DNA of 64,000 bases from Sandaracinus amylolyticus (GTDB lineage Bacteria; Myxococcota_A; Polyangia; Polyangiales; Sandaracinaceae): NCBI RefSeq assembly GCF_021631985.1, contig NZ_CP070225.1, forward strand, positions 3,224,001 through 3,288,000, in the 5' to 3' direction. The translations under genes and the position numbers were made by a program. Positions 8,846-16,880 of the stretch are shown piece after piece (position 1 is the first letter of the stretch; each line of letters begins with the position of its first letter). The notes beneath the pieces are model-generated. The model searched no databases. It was given only the letters and a program-made list of their open reading frames with translations, and was not told the origin of the DNA.

Positions 8846-9712
8846 TCAGGTGCCGGCGGGATTGCGCGCTTCGAACGCGGCGCGCGTCGAGAGCGGGCCC
8901 ACCGACGTCCACGGCTTGTCCTCGCTCGAGCGCAGCACGCCGCGCCGATGGGTGAGGACCTCGCAGCCGGTGCGCGTGACCAGCACCGTGTGCTCGAACT
9001 GTGCGGACAGCGAGCGATCGCGGGTCACGACCGTCCACTGGTCGTCGAGCATCTCGGTCTCGTAGTGCCCGACGTTGATCATCGGCTCGATGGTGAAGAC
9101 CATCCCGGCGCGCAGCCGCTGCCCTGCCCCGCGCTTGCCGTAGTGCGGCACCTGGGGCGGCATGTGGAACTCGCGCCCGACGCCGTGCCCGACGTACTCG
9201 CGCACCACCGAGCAGCCGCGGCCCTCCGCGTACTCCTGGATCGCCGCGCCGATGTCGCCGATGCGCGCGCCGTCCTTCACCTGCGCGATGCCGAGCTCGA
9301 GGCAGTGCCGCGCGGTCTCGGTGACGAGCTTCGCCTCCGCGCTCGGCTCGCCGATGTAGAACGTCGCGCTGGTGTCGCCGTGAAAGCCGCGGAAGTACGT
9401 CGTGACGTCGACGTTCACGATGTCGCCGTTCTCGAGGCGACGCTTGCCCGGGATGCCGTGGCAGACGACCTCGTTGACGCTCGTGCACACGCTCTTCGGG
9501 AACGGACGAGGCGCGCCGCCCGGCTTGTAGTTGAGCGGCGACGGGATGGCATCGTTCGAGACGATGAACTCGTGCACGAGCGTGTTGACCTCGTCGGTCG
9601 TCATGCCCGCGCGGAGCTTCTCGCCGACCATCAACAGACAGTCCGACGCGAGCTGACACGACGCGCGCATCCGCTCCAGCATCGAGGGCGTCATCAGCTC
9701 GACCGATCCCAC
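8846..9712 (-). CDS. map: Methionine aminopeptidase, type I
   Basis: MetAP removes the initiator methionine from nascent proteins. The five metal ligands can be placed: Asp in NVDVTTY, Asp in GFHGDTSATF, His in GHGVGREFH, Glu in FTIEPM and Glu in FEHTVLVT. The GTG at 9712 is chosen because GGAGG lies about 11 nt before it and the reading then starts 6 residues ahead of the conserved LMTPSMLERMRASC. The frame is open upstream to 9913, but that would overlap the divergent kinase. Predicted length is 288 aa, slightly above the 250-265 aa usual for type I. Confidence 0.94.
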   Translation of the reverse strand: MGSVELMTPSMLERMRASCQLASDCLLMVGEKLRAGMTTDEVNTLVHEFIVSNDAIPSPLNYKPGGAPRPFPKSVCTSVNEVVCHGIPGKRRLENGDIVNVDVTTYFRGFHGDTSATFYIGEPSAEAKLVTETARHCLELGIAQVKDGARIGDIGAAIQEYAEGRGCSVVREYVGHGVGREFHMPPQVPHYGKRGAGQRLRAGMVFTIEPMINVGHYETEMLDDQWTVVTRDRSLSAQFEHTVLVTRTGCEVLTHRRGVLRSSEDKPWTSVGPLSTRAAFEARNPAGT

Positions 9713-9827
9713 GTCTTCTTCTGCCTCCGCAGCGATTGCATCTAGCGCAACGGTTCTCGCGTGACCAGTGGGGCGAGCGCTTCTCTCGTGCTTGTGCACG
9801 CAGGCGCGCTCGTGGAAGGCTCGTCCC

Positions 9828-11405
9828 GTGAGCGCGGGCGCCGGCGATCCGATCGTGGGGCGCGTGCTCTCGGGGACGTACCGCATCGAGGCACGGCTCG
9901 GCGCGGGCGGCATGGGCGCGGTGTACGCGGCGCGTCACGTCCGCACCGGCAAGGCCTACGCGGTGAAGGTGCTTCTGCCGGAGATCGCGGCGCGCACCAG
10001 CGCGCTCGATCGGTTCCGTCGCGAGGCGCACGCGCTCGCCGCGCTCGGGCACGCGCACATCGTCGCGATCCACGACTTCGATCAGACGCCCGAGGGCATC
10101 GCGTTCCTCGTGATGGATCGGCTCGAGGGCGAGGATCTCGCGGCGCGCTTGCGTCGCGGCCCGCTCGCCCACGACGTCGCGCTCTCGATCGCGGATCAGA
10201 TCGCCTCCGGGCTCGAGGCAGCGCACGGGATCGGGCTCGTGCATCGCGATCTGAAGCCCGCGAACGTGTTCCTCGCGCACGTTCCCGGCGCGGGCGAGCG
10301 CGCGGTGTTGCTCGACTTCGGGCTCGCGAAGAGCCTCGCCGAGGATCCGGTGGGCGCGATCACGTCGACCGGCGTGGTGATGGGAACGCCTCACTACATG
10401 TCGCCCGAGCAGGCGCAGGGCGCAGCGCTCGACGCGCGCACGGACCTCTGGTCGCTCGGGGTGATCCTCCACGAGATGTTGAGCGGTCGCCCGCCCTTCG
10501 AGGGCGCGACGATGGCCTCGCTCTTCGTGCAGATCCTCACGCATCCGACGCCCTCGCTGCGGGCGCGGGGCGTGGTCGTGGGCGACGCGCTCGAGTCGCT
10601 GCTGCAGCGCGCGCTCGCGAAGAGCCCGAGCGAGCGTTTCCCCGACGCGACGACCTTCCGGCGCGCGCTGCACGCGATCGGGAGCGGCGCGCACGTGATG
10701 GTGCCGCCGACGATGGGCGCGACCCCCGCGACGCGCGCGACCCCCGCGGGCATCACGCCGATGGGCAATGCGTTCGCGACGACGGGCACCGGGCGCGAGC
10801 CGAGCAGCGCGCGGGCGAGCTCTCGCGCGATGTGGATCGTGCTCGCCGCGTTGTTGGCGCTCGGCGTCGTCGGAGTCGGTGCGACGATCGCGGTCGCGGT
10901 GATCGCGACGTCGATGCGCGCGAGCGAGACGAGACCGAGCGAGACGCTCGCGAGCACGCCGCCTCCGCCGCCACCGGTGATCGACGCCGGCGTGATCGCA
11001 GCGGCCGACGCGGGAACGGTCGCCGAGCCCGATTCCGGCGCACCGGTCGAGGTCGCGACGAGACGCACGCGGGCTCGACGGGCCGCGCGCGAGGAGCCGG
11101 TGCGCGACGAGCCCGCGTCGAGCGGCAGTCCCGTACCGCCGGGGTTCGACACCAGCGCGCCCGGCGCGGCAGAGCGCGTCGCGGCGCGCCCGTTCATCTC
11201 GAGCGGCGACTGGGCCGGCTGCGTGCGTGCGCTCCGAGGTGCACCGCCGACGCGCGAGGTGCTCTGGGATCGCGCGAGCTGCGCGTTCCAAGCGCGCGAT
11301 CGCGCGGAGCTGGAGCGCACGTGCGCGACCCTCGAGCAGCGCTTCGCGGGATCGCCTCAAGCGCGCGGCTGTCAGGGCCTGATCAGCGCGATGGCGTATC
11401 AGTGA
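9828..11405 (+). CDS. Transmembrane Ser/Thr protein kinase
   Basis: A 525-aa Hanks-type kinase. The catalytic domain (about residues 8-275) has the P-loop GAGGMGAVY, VAIK-like YAVKVL, catalytic loop HRDLKPAN, LDFGLA and GTPHYMSPEQ. A single helix (about 335-360, MWIVLAALLALGVVGVG) follows a Thr/Ala-rich linker. The outer part has a Pro/Asp-rich stretch and a small Cys-containing helical tail. The GTG at 9828 has GGAAGG 8 nt upstream and is preferred over the in-frame ATG at 9768, whose extra 20 residues do not match the family. It is divergent from map by 115 bp. Substrate unknown. Confidence 0.92.
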   Translation: MSAGAGDPIVGRVLSGTYRIEARLGAGGMGAVYAARHVRTGKAYAVKVLLPEIAARTSALDRFRREAHALAALGHAHIVAIHDFDQTPEGIAFLVMDRLEGEDLAARLRRGPLAHDVALSIADQIASGLEAAHGIGLVHRDLKPANVFLAHVPGAGERAVLLDFGLAKSLAEDPVGAITSTGVVMGTPHYMSPEQAQGAALDARTDLWSLGVILHEMLSGRPPFEGATMASLFVQILTHPTPSLRARGVVVGDALESLLQRALAKSPSERFPDATTFRRALHAIGSGAHVMVPPTMGATPATRATPAGITPMGNAFATTGTGREPSSARASSRAMWIVLAALLALGVVGVGATIAVAVIATSMRASETRPSETLASTPPPPPPVIDAGVIAAADAGTVAEPDSGAPVEVATRRTRARRAAREEPVRDEPASSGSPVPPGFDTSAPGAAERVAARPFISSGDWAGCVRALRGAPPTREVLWDRASCAFQARDRAELERTCATLEQRFAGSPQARGCQGLISAMAYQ

Positions 11406-11417
11406 CGGAAAGAAAAT

Positions 11418-11600
11418 GGGCCTCGAAGGGGGCGACCTTCGAGGCCCGGCTCGACGCGCGGGGCGAACGCGCGACGAGCGGTACGAGCACGTCCCGGAGG
11501 CAGGTGGGACGCTCTCGCGGATGAGAAGTGGGCCTCGAAGGGGGCGACCTCCGAAGCCCGGCTGCGAGCGCGTCCCGGAGGCAGATGGGACGCTCTCGCG
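11418..11600. repeat. Duplicated double-hairpin element between convergent genes
   Basis: Two direct copies of a hairpin pair fill the gap between the kinase stop (11405) and the stop of the 54-aa gene (11611). Copy 1 has a perfect 12-bp inverted repeat at 11418-11447 (arm GGGCCTCGAAGG) and a smaller one at 11490-11511 (CGTCCC/GGGACG). Copy 2 repeats both at 11530-11559 and near 11571-11592, with two mispairs in its first stem and 31 bp less between the hairpins. The element probably acts as a bidirectional terminator; the duplication suggests a small repeat family. Confidence 0.7.
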
Positions 11601-11610
11601 CGAATGCGGA

Positions 11611-11775
11611 TCAGTCGAAGTCCAGCTCGGCTGGATCCTTTTCGGCTTCTTCGACGCGACGCTCGAGGTTCGCGTCGGCGTACAGATCGTCGAGCGACCA
11701 GCCGAGCTTGATGTCGGTCCGGATCTCTTCGCGCTCGAACTCCTCGATCGAGTGGTATCGCTTCGGTCCACGCAT
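11611..11775 (-). CDS. Small acidic protein, 54 aa
   Basis: A short ORF with good coding signs: GGGGAG lies 9 nt before the ATG at 11775, GC-rich third positions, and a balanced charged composition (MRGPKRYHSIEEFEREEIR at the start, ERRVEEAEKDPAELDFD at the end). An upstream in-frame ATG at 11829 has no ribosome-binding site. The product is soluble, mostly helical and acidic at its C-terminus. I do not recognise it. It is divergent from parA. Confidence 0.6.
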   Translation of the reverse strand: MRGPKRYHSIEEFEREEIRTDIKLGWSLDDLYADANLERRVEEAEKDPAELDFD

Positions 11776-11915
11776 CGTGATCGACTCCCCTGCTCGGCAG
11801 CGCAGCGGTCGCGACTCCAGCGCTATCATCTGCGCCGCGCGACCACGTTGTCCTACATGTGCGCTTGTCTACCACTGACGATCGCGAGGACAAAAAAAGG
11901 TGCAACGCGAAGCGG

Positions 11916-11944
11916 TTGAAGCGGATCTCCCGCCCTGATAAACC
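11916..11944 (+). promoter_or_regulatory. Putative parAB promoter
   Basis: TTGAAG (11916-11921) and TAAACC (11939-11944) are 17 bp apart; GATAAA overlapping the second box is an alternative -10. Transcription would start only about 4 nt before the parA ATG, and no Shine-Dalgarno is visible, so parA could be read from a very short leader. Confidence 0.4.
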
Positions 11945-11954
11945 GGTCGCCCCT

Positions 11955-12725
11955 ATGGCCGAGGTCCTCGCGATCGCGAACCAGAAAGGCGGCGTCGGTA
12001 AGACGACCACCGCCGTCAACCTCGCCGCGAGCCTCGCCGTCGCCGAGCAGCGCGTGCTGCTCGTCGACATGGACGCGCAGGCCAACGCGACGAGCGGCCT
12101 CGGTCACGCGCCATCGTCGATCGAGCGCGGCACCTACGAGGTGCTGATCGGCGAAGCGTCGCTGCGCGACGTGCTGCTCGAGACCGCCGAGCTGCCCACG
12201 CTGAAGATCGCGCCGACCACGCCGGATCTCGCGGCGATCGAGACCGAGCTCGCCGACGTCGAGGATCGCGTGACGCGTCTTCGCGAAGCGATCGCGACGG
12301 TGCGCGACGACTTCGACTTCATTCTCGTCGACTGCCCGCCTTCGCTCGGTCTGCTCACGCTCAACGCGCTCGTCGCGGCGGACGCGGTGCTCGTGCCGAT
12401 GCAGTGCGAGTACTACGCGCTCGAAGGGCTCTCGCGCCTGAGCGGCACGATCGAGCGCGTGAAGAGCGTGCTCAACGAGCGGCTCCACGTGAACGGCGTG
12501 CTCCTCACGATGTACGACCCGCGCTCGAACCTCGCGCGCGAGGTCGCGGACGAGGTGCGCAAGCACTTCCGCGTGTTCGAGACGGTGATCCCGCGCAACG
12601 TGCGGCTCGCGGAGGCGCCCTCGCACGGCAAGCCCGTCATCCTCTACGACGCGGGCTCGCGCGGCTCGCACGGCTATCTGAGCCTCGCGCGCGAGCTGCT
12701 CGGCGCATCGTCCGAGGCGGCATGA
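11955..12725 (+). CDS. parA: Chromosome partitioning ATPase ParA (Soj)
   Basis: A 256-aa deviant Walker ATPase that binds DNA non-specifically and moves ParB-parS complexes. The deviant Walker A is KGGVGKTT at residues 11-18. Walker A' is VDMDAQANATSGLG and Walker B is FILVDCPPSLG. The short N-terminus, with no helix-turn-helix, is the chromosomal (type Ib/Soj) form rather than a plasmid ParA. The ATG at 11955 starts directly before the conserved EVLAIANQKGG. The gene overlaps parB by 4 nt (ATGA). Confidence 0.96.
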   Translation: MAEVLAIANQKGGVGKTTTAVNLAASLAVAEQRVLLVDMDAQANATSGLGHAPSSIERGTYEVLIGEASLRDVLLETAELPTLKIAPTTPDLAAIETELADVEDRVTRLREAIATVRDDFDFILVDCPPSLGLLTLNALVAADAVLVPMQCEYYALEGLSRLSGTIERVKSVLNERLHVNGVLLTMYDPRSNLAREVADEVRKHFRVFETVIPRNVRLAEAPSHGKPVILYDAGSRGSHGYLSLARELLGASSEAA

Positions 12726-13645
12726 GCCCCGCCGATCCCAAGCAGGGAAAGCGGCTCGGCCGCGGTCTCGATGGTCTGCTCGGGCCCGCGCCCGCGACCT
12801 CGTCGTCGCCGGGCACCACGAAGGCCGCGCCGCCCGCGCCGCGTGATCCGGTCAGCGCGGCGATCGAGGACGTGCACCCGAACCGCGCGCAGCCGCGCAC
12901 GCGCTTCGACGAAGGCAAGCTCGACGAGCTCGCGCAGTCGATCCGCGAGCTCGGCGTGCTCGAGCCGATCCTGGTGCGCAAGCGTCCGCAGGTCGCGGGC
13001 GAGCCCGCGGGCGGCTTCGAGATCATCGCGGGTGAGCGCCGCTGGCGCGCGGCGCAGCGCGCCGGGCTGCGCGAGGTGCCGATCGTCGTGCGCGAGCTCT
13101 CGACGCAGACCGCGTTCGAGGCGGCGATCGTCGAGAACCTGCAGCGCGAGGACCTCAACGCGGTCGAGACCGCGCGCGCGCTGCAGCGCCTCATCGACGA
13201 GCACGGGCACACGCAGGAGACGATCGCGCAGAAGGTCGGCAAGGACCGGACGACGATCGCGAACTCGCTGCGCCTCCTGAAGCTCCCGCAGAACGTGCTC
13301 GAGCGGCTCGAGAACGCCGAGCTCAGCGAGGGCCACGGGCGCGCGCTGCTGGGCGCGCCGAGCGCAGCGCAGATGTCCAAGCTCGCGAAGCTCGCCGTCG
13401 AGAAGGGCTGGAGCGTCCGCGAGACCGAGCGTCAGGTGCGCGCGATCGCGCGCGCGAGCGAGCCCGCGAAGGACGGCGAGGAGACGGCGAAGACGAGCAG
13501 CGCGAACGTGCGCGACCTCGAGAACCGTCTGAGCAAGAGCCTCGGCGCGCGGGTCACGCTCTCGGATCGCAAGGGCGAGGGGCACATCGAGATCAACTAC
13601 TCGAGCTACGACGAGCTCGACCGGTTGCTCGCGAAGCTCCTCTGA
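12722..13645 (+). CDS. parB: Chromosome partitioning protein ParB (Spo0J)
   Basis: A 307-aa CTPase clamp that loads at parS sites. It opens with KRLGRGLDGLLGP, the ParA-stimulating N-terminal box of chromosomal ParBs. The CTP-binding fold follows, with ENLQREDLNAVE and GERRWRAAQRAG (GERRxR). Next is the helix-turn-helix (HTQETIAQKVGKDRTTIANSLRLLKLP), read here by its positions near residues 162-188, and a C-terminal dimerisation segment. The start overlaps the parA stop. I found no convincing parS in the window. Confidence 0.96.
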   Translation: MSPADPKQGKRLGRGLDGLLGPAPATSSSPGTTKAAPPAPRDPVSAAIEDVHPNRAQPRTRFDEGKLDELAQSIRELGVLEPILVRKRPQVAGEPAGGFEIIAGERRWRAAQRAGLREVPIVVRELSTQTAFEAAIVENLQREDLNAVETARALQRLIDEHGHTQETIAQKVGKDRTTIANSLRLLKLPQNVLERLENAELSEGHGRALLGAPSAAQMSKLAKLAVEKGWSVRETERQVRAIARASEPAKDGEETAKTSSANVRDLENRLSKSLGARVTLSDRKGEGHIEINYSSYDELDRLLAKLL

Positions 13646-13653
13646 CCTTCCCC

Positions 13654-13672
13654 GGGGGGCTGTGCGCCCCCC
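13654..13672 (+). terminator. Short GC hairpin after parB
   Basis: A 7-bp inverted repeat (GGGGGGC, loop TGTGC, GCCCCCC) begins 9 bp after the parB stop. There is no T-run, so its terminator role is tentative. Confidence 0.45.
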
Positions 13673-13787
13673 TGTCGACCCCCGAGCTGCGCGCGGGTCC
13701 CCAGCCCGCTTGCGGTGCACGCTGCACGACGGTTCCTGGTCACCTCTGAGCGCTGAATCGCGCGCGAGAGCGCGCCGTCGAGGTCTC

Positions 13788-15149
13788 ATGCGAGAGCGAC
13801 TGCTCGTCCTGGCGGTGCTCGCGATCGTCACGGCCGCGTGCGGCGGCGGTGCCGAGAGCGTGCGACCGACCACGCCGGACGGAGATCACTGGGAGTCGGC
13901 GCAGGACCTGCGCTTCGTCGCGCCGGCGCGCTGCGCCACCGGCCCCTTCGAGGTGCGCTTCCCCGCGCGCGAGATCACGTGGGGCCGAAGACTGACCATC
14001 GAGGCGTACGGCCCGCGGCGCATTCCCCTCTACTACTCGATCGTCCGCCGCCACGGCGACGCGGTCCGCAGCGAGCTCAGCGGCTCGTGGAACGACGTCA
14101 GCCCCGAGGCGCACGCGCGATGCCGCGGCGACGCGGCCGCGAGCAGCGCCGCGCCCGGCGCACCGAGCGCGGCGGGCGGTGAGATCCTCCGTGCGTCCGA
14201 CGCCGTCGCGCGTCCCGGCAGTCCCGCGGCTCCCGAGGTCGCGCTCTCGGCGATGCCCGAGCTCGTTCCCTTCGCCGACGAGCCCGAGGGCTACCAGGTC
14301 GCGCTGAGCCAGGGCTACGCGTACTTCCCGCTCGGCGTGCCGACGCGCTTCGCCGACGGGATCCACACGTGGCAGTACGACGACACGCCGCGCGATGCGG
14401 GCGCCGAGATCGTCGTGCGCGTCTGGCTCTCGGCCCCGAGCGATCTCGACGGCATCGTCTTTCGGTTCCGCGACCAGGACCTCGTGCCGGACGGCTCGCC
14501 CGAGGAGTACGCCGCGCGCTTCGCGGCACGCGTCGAGAGCGAGCGCGTGCGCGCCGCGGAGTACCACGCGACGGTGCGCGCCGACGAGGAGCGCGAGACC
14601 GCGCGCTGCGAGCGCGAGCCCGACGAGGCGCGCTGCGTCGCGCGACGCACCCAGCACCCGGCCCAGCCGCCCCCGCCCCCGCTCGTCGAGACGCAGCCGC
14701 CCACGCCGTCGGCCGACGTCGACTGGGTGGCAGGGTTCTGGCGCTTCGATCAGGGCGTTCTCGACTACGTGTGGGTGCCGGGCACGTTCGTGGTGCGCCC
14801 ACCGCCGCCCGCGCCCGAGCAGCCGGAGTTCGTCGCGCGCGCCCCCGAGCCGCCGCCGCCTCCGCCGTTGCCGCCGCCTCCCCCGCCCGAGCCGCGGGCG
14901 ACCCGCGAGATCGACGTCGAGATCCCGCCGCCGCCTCCGCCGCGCACCGAGGTGATCCCCGTGCCGCCGCGCGTGCCGGGCGTGGTGTGGGTCGCGGGCG
15001 CGTGGCGGCTCGAAGGTCGCGCGTGGGTCTGGGTGCCGGGCGCGTGGCAGCTCCCGCCGAGCGCGGGCGCGCGGCCGATCGCGCCGACGGTGCGCGAGCG
15101 CAGCGGCGTGCGGATCTACGTGCCCGGCGGGTGGATCGACATCCACTGA
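13788..15149 (+). CDS. Proline-rich lipoprotein with YXWXGXW-type repeats
   Basis: The product is a 453-aa predicted lipoprotein (MRERLLVLAVLAIVTAAC, lipobox TAAC). The central region has no family that I recognise. The C-terminal third holds two WVxGxW/WVPGxW units (WVAGFWRFDQ...VWVPGTF, then WVAGAWRLEG...VWVPGAW), the YXWXGXW repeat of outer-envelope proteins. They are joined by Pro/Glu-rich stretches of PPPP runs. The ATG at 13788 places the signal peptide at the N-terminus; in-frame codons back to 13662 lack one. It probably sits in the outer membrane or periplasm, and the Pro-rich part may span the cell wall. Confidence 0.78.
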   Translation: MRERLLVLAVLAIVTAACGGGAESVRPTTPDGDHWESAQDLRFVAPARCATGPFEVRFPAREITWGRRLTIEAYGPRRIPLYYSIVRRHGDAVRSELSGSWNDVSPEAHARCRGDAAASSAAPGAPSAAGGEILRASDAVARPGSPAAPEVALSAMPELVPFADEPEGYQVALSQGYAYFPLGVPTRFADGIHTWQYDDTPRDAGAEIVVRVWLSAPSDLDGIVFRFRDQDLVPDGSPEEYAARFAARVESERVRAAEYHATVRADEERETARCEREPDEARCVARRTQHPAQPPPPPLVETQPPTPSADVDWVAGFWRFDQGVLDYVWVPGTFVVRPPPPAPEQPEFVARAPEPPPPPPLPPPPPPEPRATREIDVEIPPPPPPRTEVIPVPPRVPGVVWVAGAWRLEGRAWVWVPGAWQLPPSAGARPIAPTVRERSGVRIYVPGGWIDIH

Positions 15150-15187
15150 TTAATGAGTCCGAGGGACCGGCGGGCGGGCCGAGCGCG

Positions 15188-15979
15188 TCAGTCCTTCGGC
15201 GCCAGCTTCTCTTTGAGCGCCTTCATCGGGGTGCCGCCGAAGACGCGCTGGTGCACCGCGAGCCAGTCGGGGAACTCGGTGCCGAAGAGCACGTCCATCG
15301 TCGCCGCGACGAAGCCGTAGTGGCCGTCGAAGCGCGCGTGGTGGAGCGAGTGGTACGAGATCGGGTTCGACCAGAGCAGCGTCGTCCATCGCGTGCTGCG
15401 CGTCGGGAACATCTCGGCGTTCGCGTGGCCCGCGATGTTGCCCGACCAGTGGAGGCTCAAGAAGACGAACCATCCACCGGCACCGAGCAGACCGAAGTGC
15501 GAGAGCACGACCGGCGGCACGAGCATCATCACGATCCAGCCGATCGCCTCGGCAGGATGCATCGAGAGCCCCGTCATCGGCGTCGTCACGAGCGACTCGT
15601 GGTGCCAGCGGTGCATCCAGAAGAGCGCCTTGCTGTGCATGGCGCGGTGCATCGCGTAGTAGCCGAGCTGGAACGTGTACCAGGGCACGAAGAAGCCCGC
15701 GATCTCCGCGGCCCAGCCGCTCGAGAAGCGCATCGCGCCGCTCGCGAGCACACCCGCGAAGACCGGCACGAAGAGCACGTGGAACAGCGCGGTGCCGATC
15801 ATCTCGTGGCGCAGCTGACCGCGCTTGAGCGGCACGTCGAAGACCTTGCGCCCGCGCTTCCACGCCGCGCGCTCCGCGGCGTAGCCGCTGACGAGACCGA
15901 TCGCGGTCAGCGACGCGCACAGCGCGAAGCACGCGATGAGCAGCTCCCCGTACGATCGCGCCCCGATCCAGTCGTTCAC
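15188..15979 (-). CDS. Fatty acid hydroxylase / sterol desaturase family membrane protein
   Basis: A 263-aa integral membrane di-iron protein. The histidine boxes that bind the iron pair are visible: HRAMH, HRWHH, and the last cluster SLHHARFDGHYG. Between them are four to five hydrophobic segments (for example CFALCASLTAIGLVSGY and GWIVMMLVPPVVLSHFGLL). Members of this superfamily hydroxylate or desaturate sterols, fatty acids or carotenoids at the membrane surface. The substrate here is unknown. The start is a GTG at 15979 with no visible Shine-Dalgarno; a 22-bp perfect palindrome lies just upstream. Confidence 0.87.
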   Translation of the reverse strand: MNDWIGARSYGELLIACFALCASLTAIGLVSGYAAERAAWKRGRKVFDVPLKRGQLRHEMIGTALFHVLFVPVFAGVLASGAMRFSSGWAAEIAGFFVPWYTFQLGYYAMHRAMHSKALFWMHRWHHESLVTTPMTGLSMHPAEAIGWIVMMLVPPVVLSHFGLLGAGGWFVFLSLHWSGNIAGHANAEMFPTRSTRWTTLLWSNPISYHSLHHARFDGHYGFVAATMDVLFGTEFPDWLAVHQRVFGGTPMKALKEKLAPKD

Positions 15980-15991
15980 GAGGCGAGTCTG

Positions 15992-16013
15992 GGACCTATC
16001 GATCGATAGGTCC
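15992..16013. promoter_or_regulatory. 22-bp perfect palindrome between folD and the hydroxylase gene
   Basis: The half site is GGACCTATCGA, repeated inverted with no loop. Flanking GTCTG/AGAC extends the symmetry past a one-base bulge. It lies between the folD stop (16023) and the GTG of the next minus-strand gene (15979). It could be a terminator for ileS-folD or an operator for the downstream gene. The absence of a loop favours a protein-binding site. Confidence 0.55.
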
Positions 16014-16022
16014 AGACCCGTT

Positions 16023-16880
16023 TCACCACGACGCGCGTCGCTCCGCGGCGTCGACCGTGTTCGAGAGCAACATCGCGATGGTCATCGGCCCGACGCCGCC
16101 GGGCACCGGCGTGATCCACGACGCGCGCTCCGCCGCGCCCGCGTACTCGACGTCGCCGATCAGCTTCCCGCTCGCGCTGCGGTTGATGCCGACGTCGATC
16201 ACGACCGCGCCGTCCTTGATCCAGTCGCCGCGCACCAGCTCGGCCTTGCCCACGGCCGCGATCACGACGTCGGCCTCGCGCACCCGCGCCGCGAGATCCT
16301 TCGTGCGCGAGTGCGCGAGCGTCACCGTCGCGTTCTTCGCGAGCAGCATCGCCGCGATCGGCTTGCCCACCAGCGCGCTGCGCCCGATCACCACCGCACG
16401 CGCGCCCTCGAGCTCGATGCCGGTGTGCTGCAGCAGGCGCATGCATCCCCACGGCGTGCACGGACGCAGGCCCGGACGGTCGCTCCACAACAAGCCGGTG
16501 CTGATCGGCGTGAGCCCGTCGACGTCCTTGCCCGGCTCGAGCACGTCGATCACACGCTGCGAGTCGAGGTGCTTCGGCAGCGGCAGCTGCACGAGGATCC
16601 CGTCGACGTCGGGCGCGGCGTTCAGCTCGCGCACCTTCGCCTCGAGCGCCTCCTGGGTCGTGTCGCTCGGCATGCGATGCACCGCACCGCGGATGCCGAC
16701 GGTGCCCGCCTGCTTCTCCTTGCTGCCGACGTAGACCTGGCTCGCGGGGTCGTCACCCACGAGCACCACGTCGAGCCCGGGCGCGCGCCCGTGCTTCTCG
16801 ACGAACGCCTTCACGCGCTCCGCGACCTCGGCCTTCACCTCCGCCGCGATCGCCTTGCCGTCGATGATCTTCGCCGTCAC
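16023..16880 (-). CDS. folD: Bifunctional methylenetetrahydrofolate dehydrogenase/cyclohydrolase
   Basis: FolD interconverts 5,10-methylene-THF and 10-formyl-THF for purine and formyl-Met synthesis. The 285-aa product shows the family motifs: [19 protein letters not shown] (with the catalytic Lys in YVGSK), [39 protein letters not shown] for NADP binding, and [15 protein letters not shown] near the end. The GTG at 16880 overlaps the ileS stop (GTGA), so it is coupled to ileS. The long in-frame extension upstream is a shadow of ileS. Confidence 0.95.
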   Translation of the reverse strand: MTAKIIDGKAIAAEVKAEVAERVKAFVEKHGRAPGLDVVLVGDDPASQVYVGSKEKQAGTVGIRGAVHRMPSDTTQEALEAKVRELNAAPDVDGILVQLPLPKHLDSQRVIDVLEPGKDVDGLTPISTGLLWSDRPGLRPCTPWGCMRLLQHTGIELEGARAVVIGRSALVGKPIAAMLLAKNATVTLAHSRTKDLAARVREADVVIAAVGKAELVRGDWIKDGAVVIDVGINRSASGKLIGDVEYAGAAERASWITPVPGGVGPMTIAMLLSNTVDAAERRASW

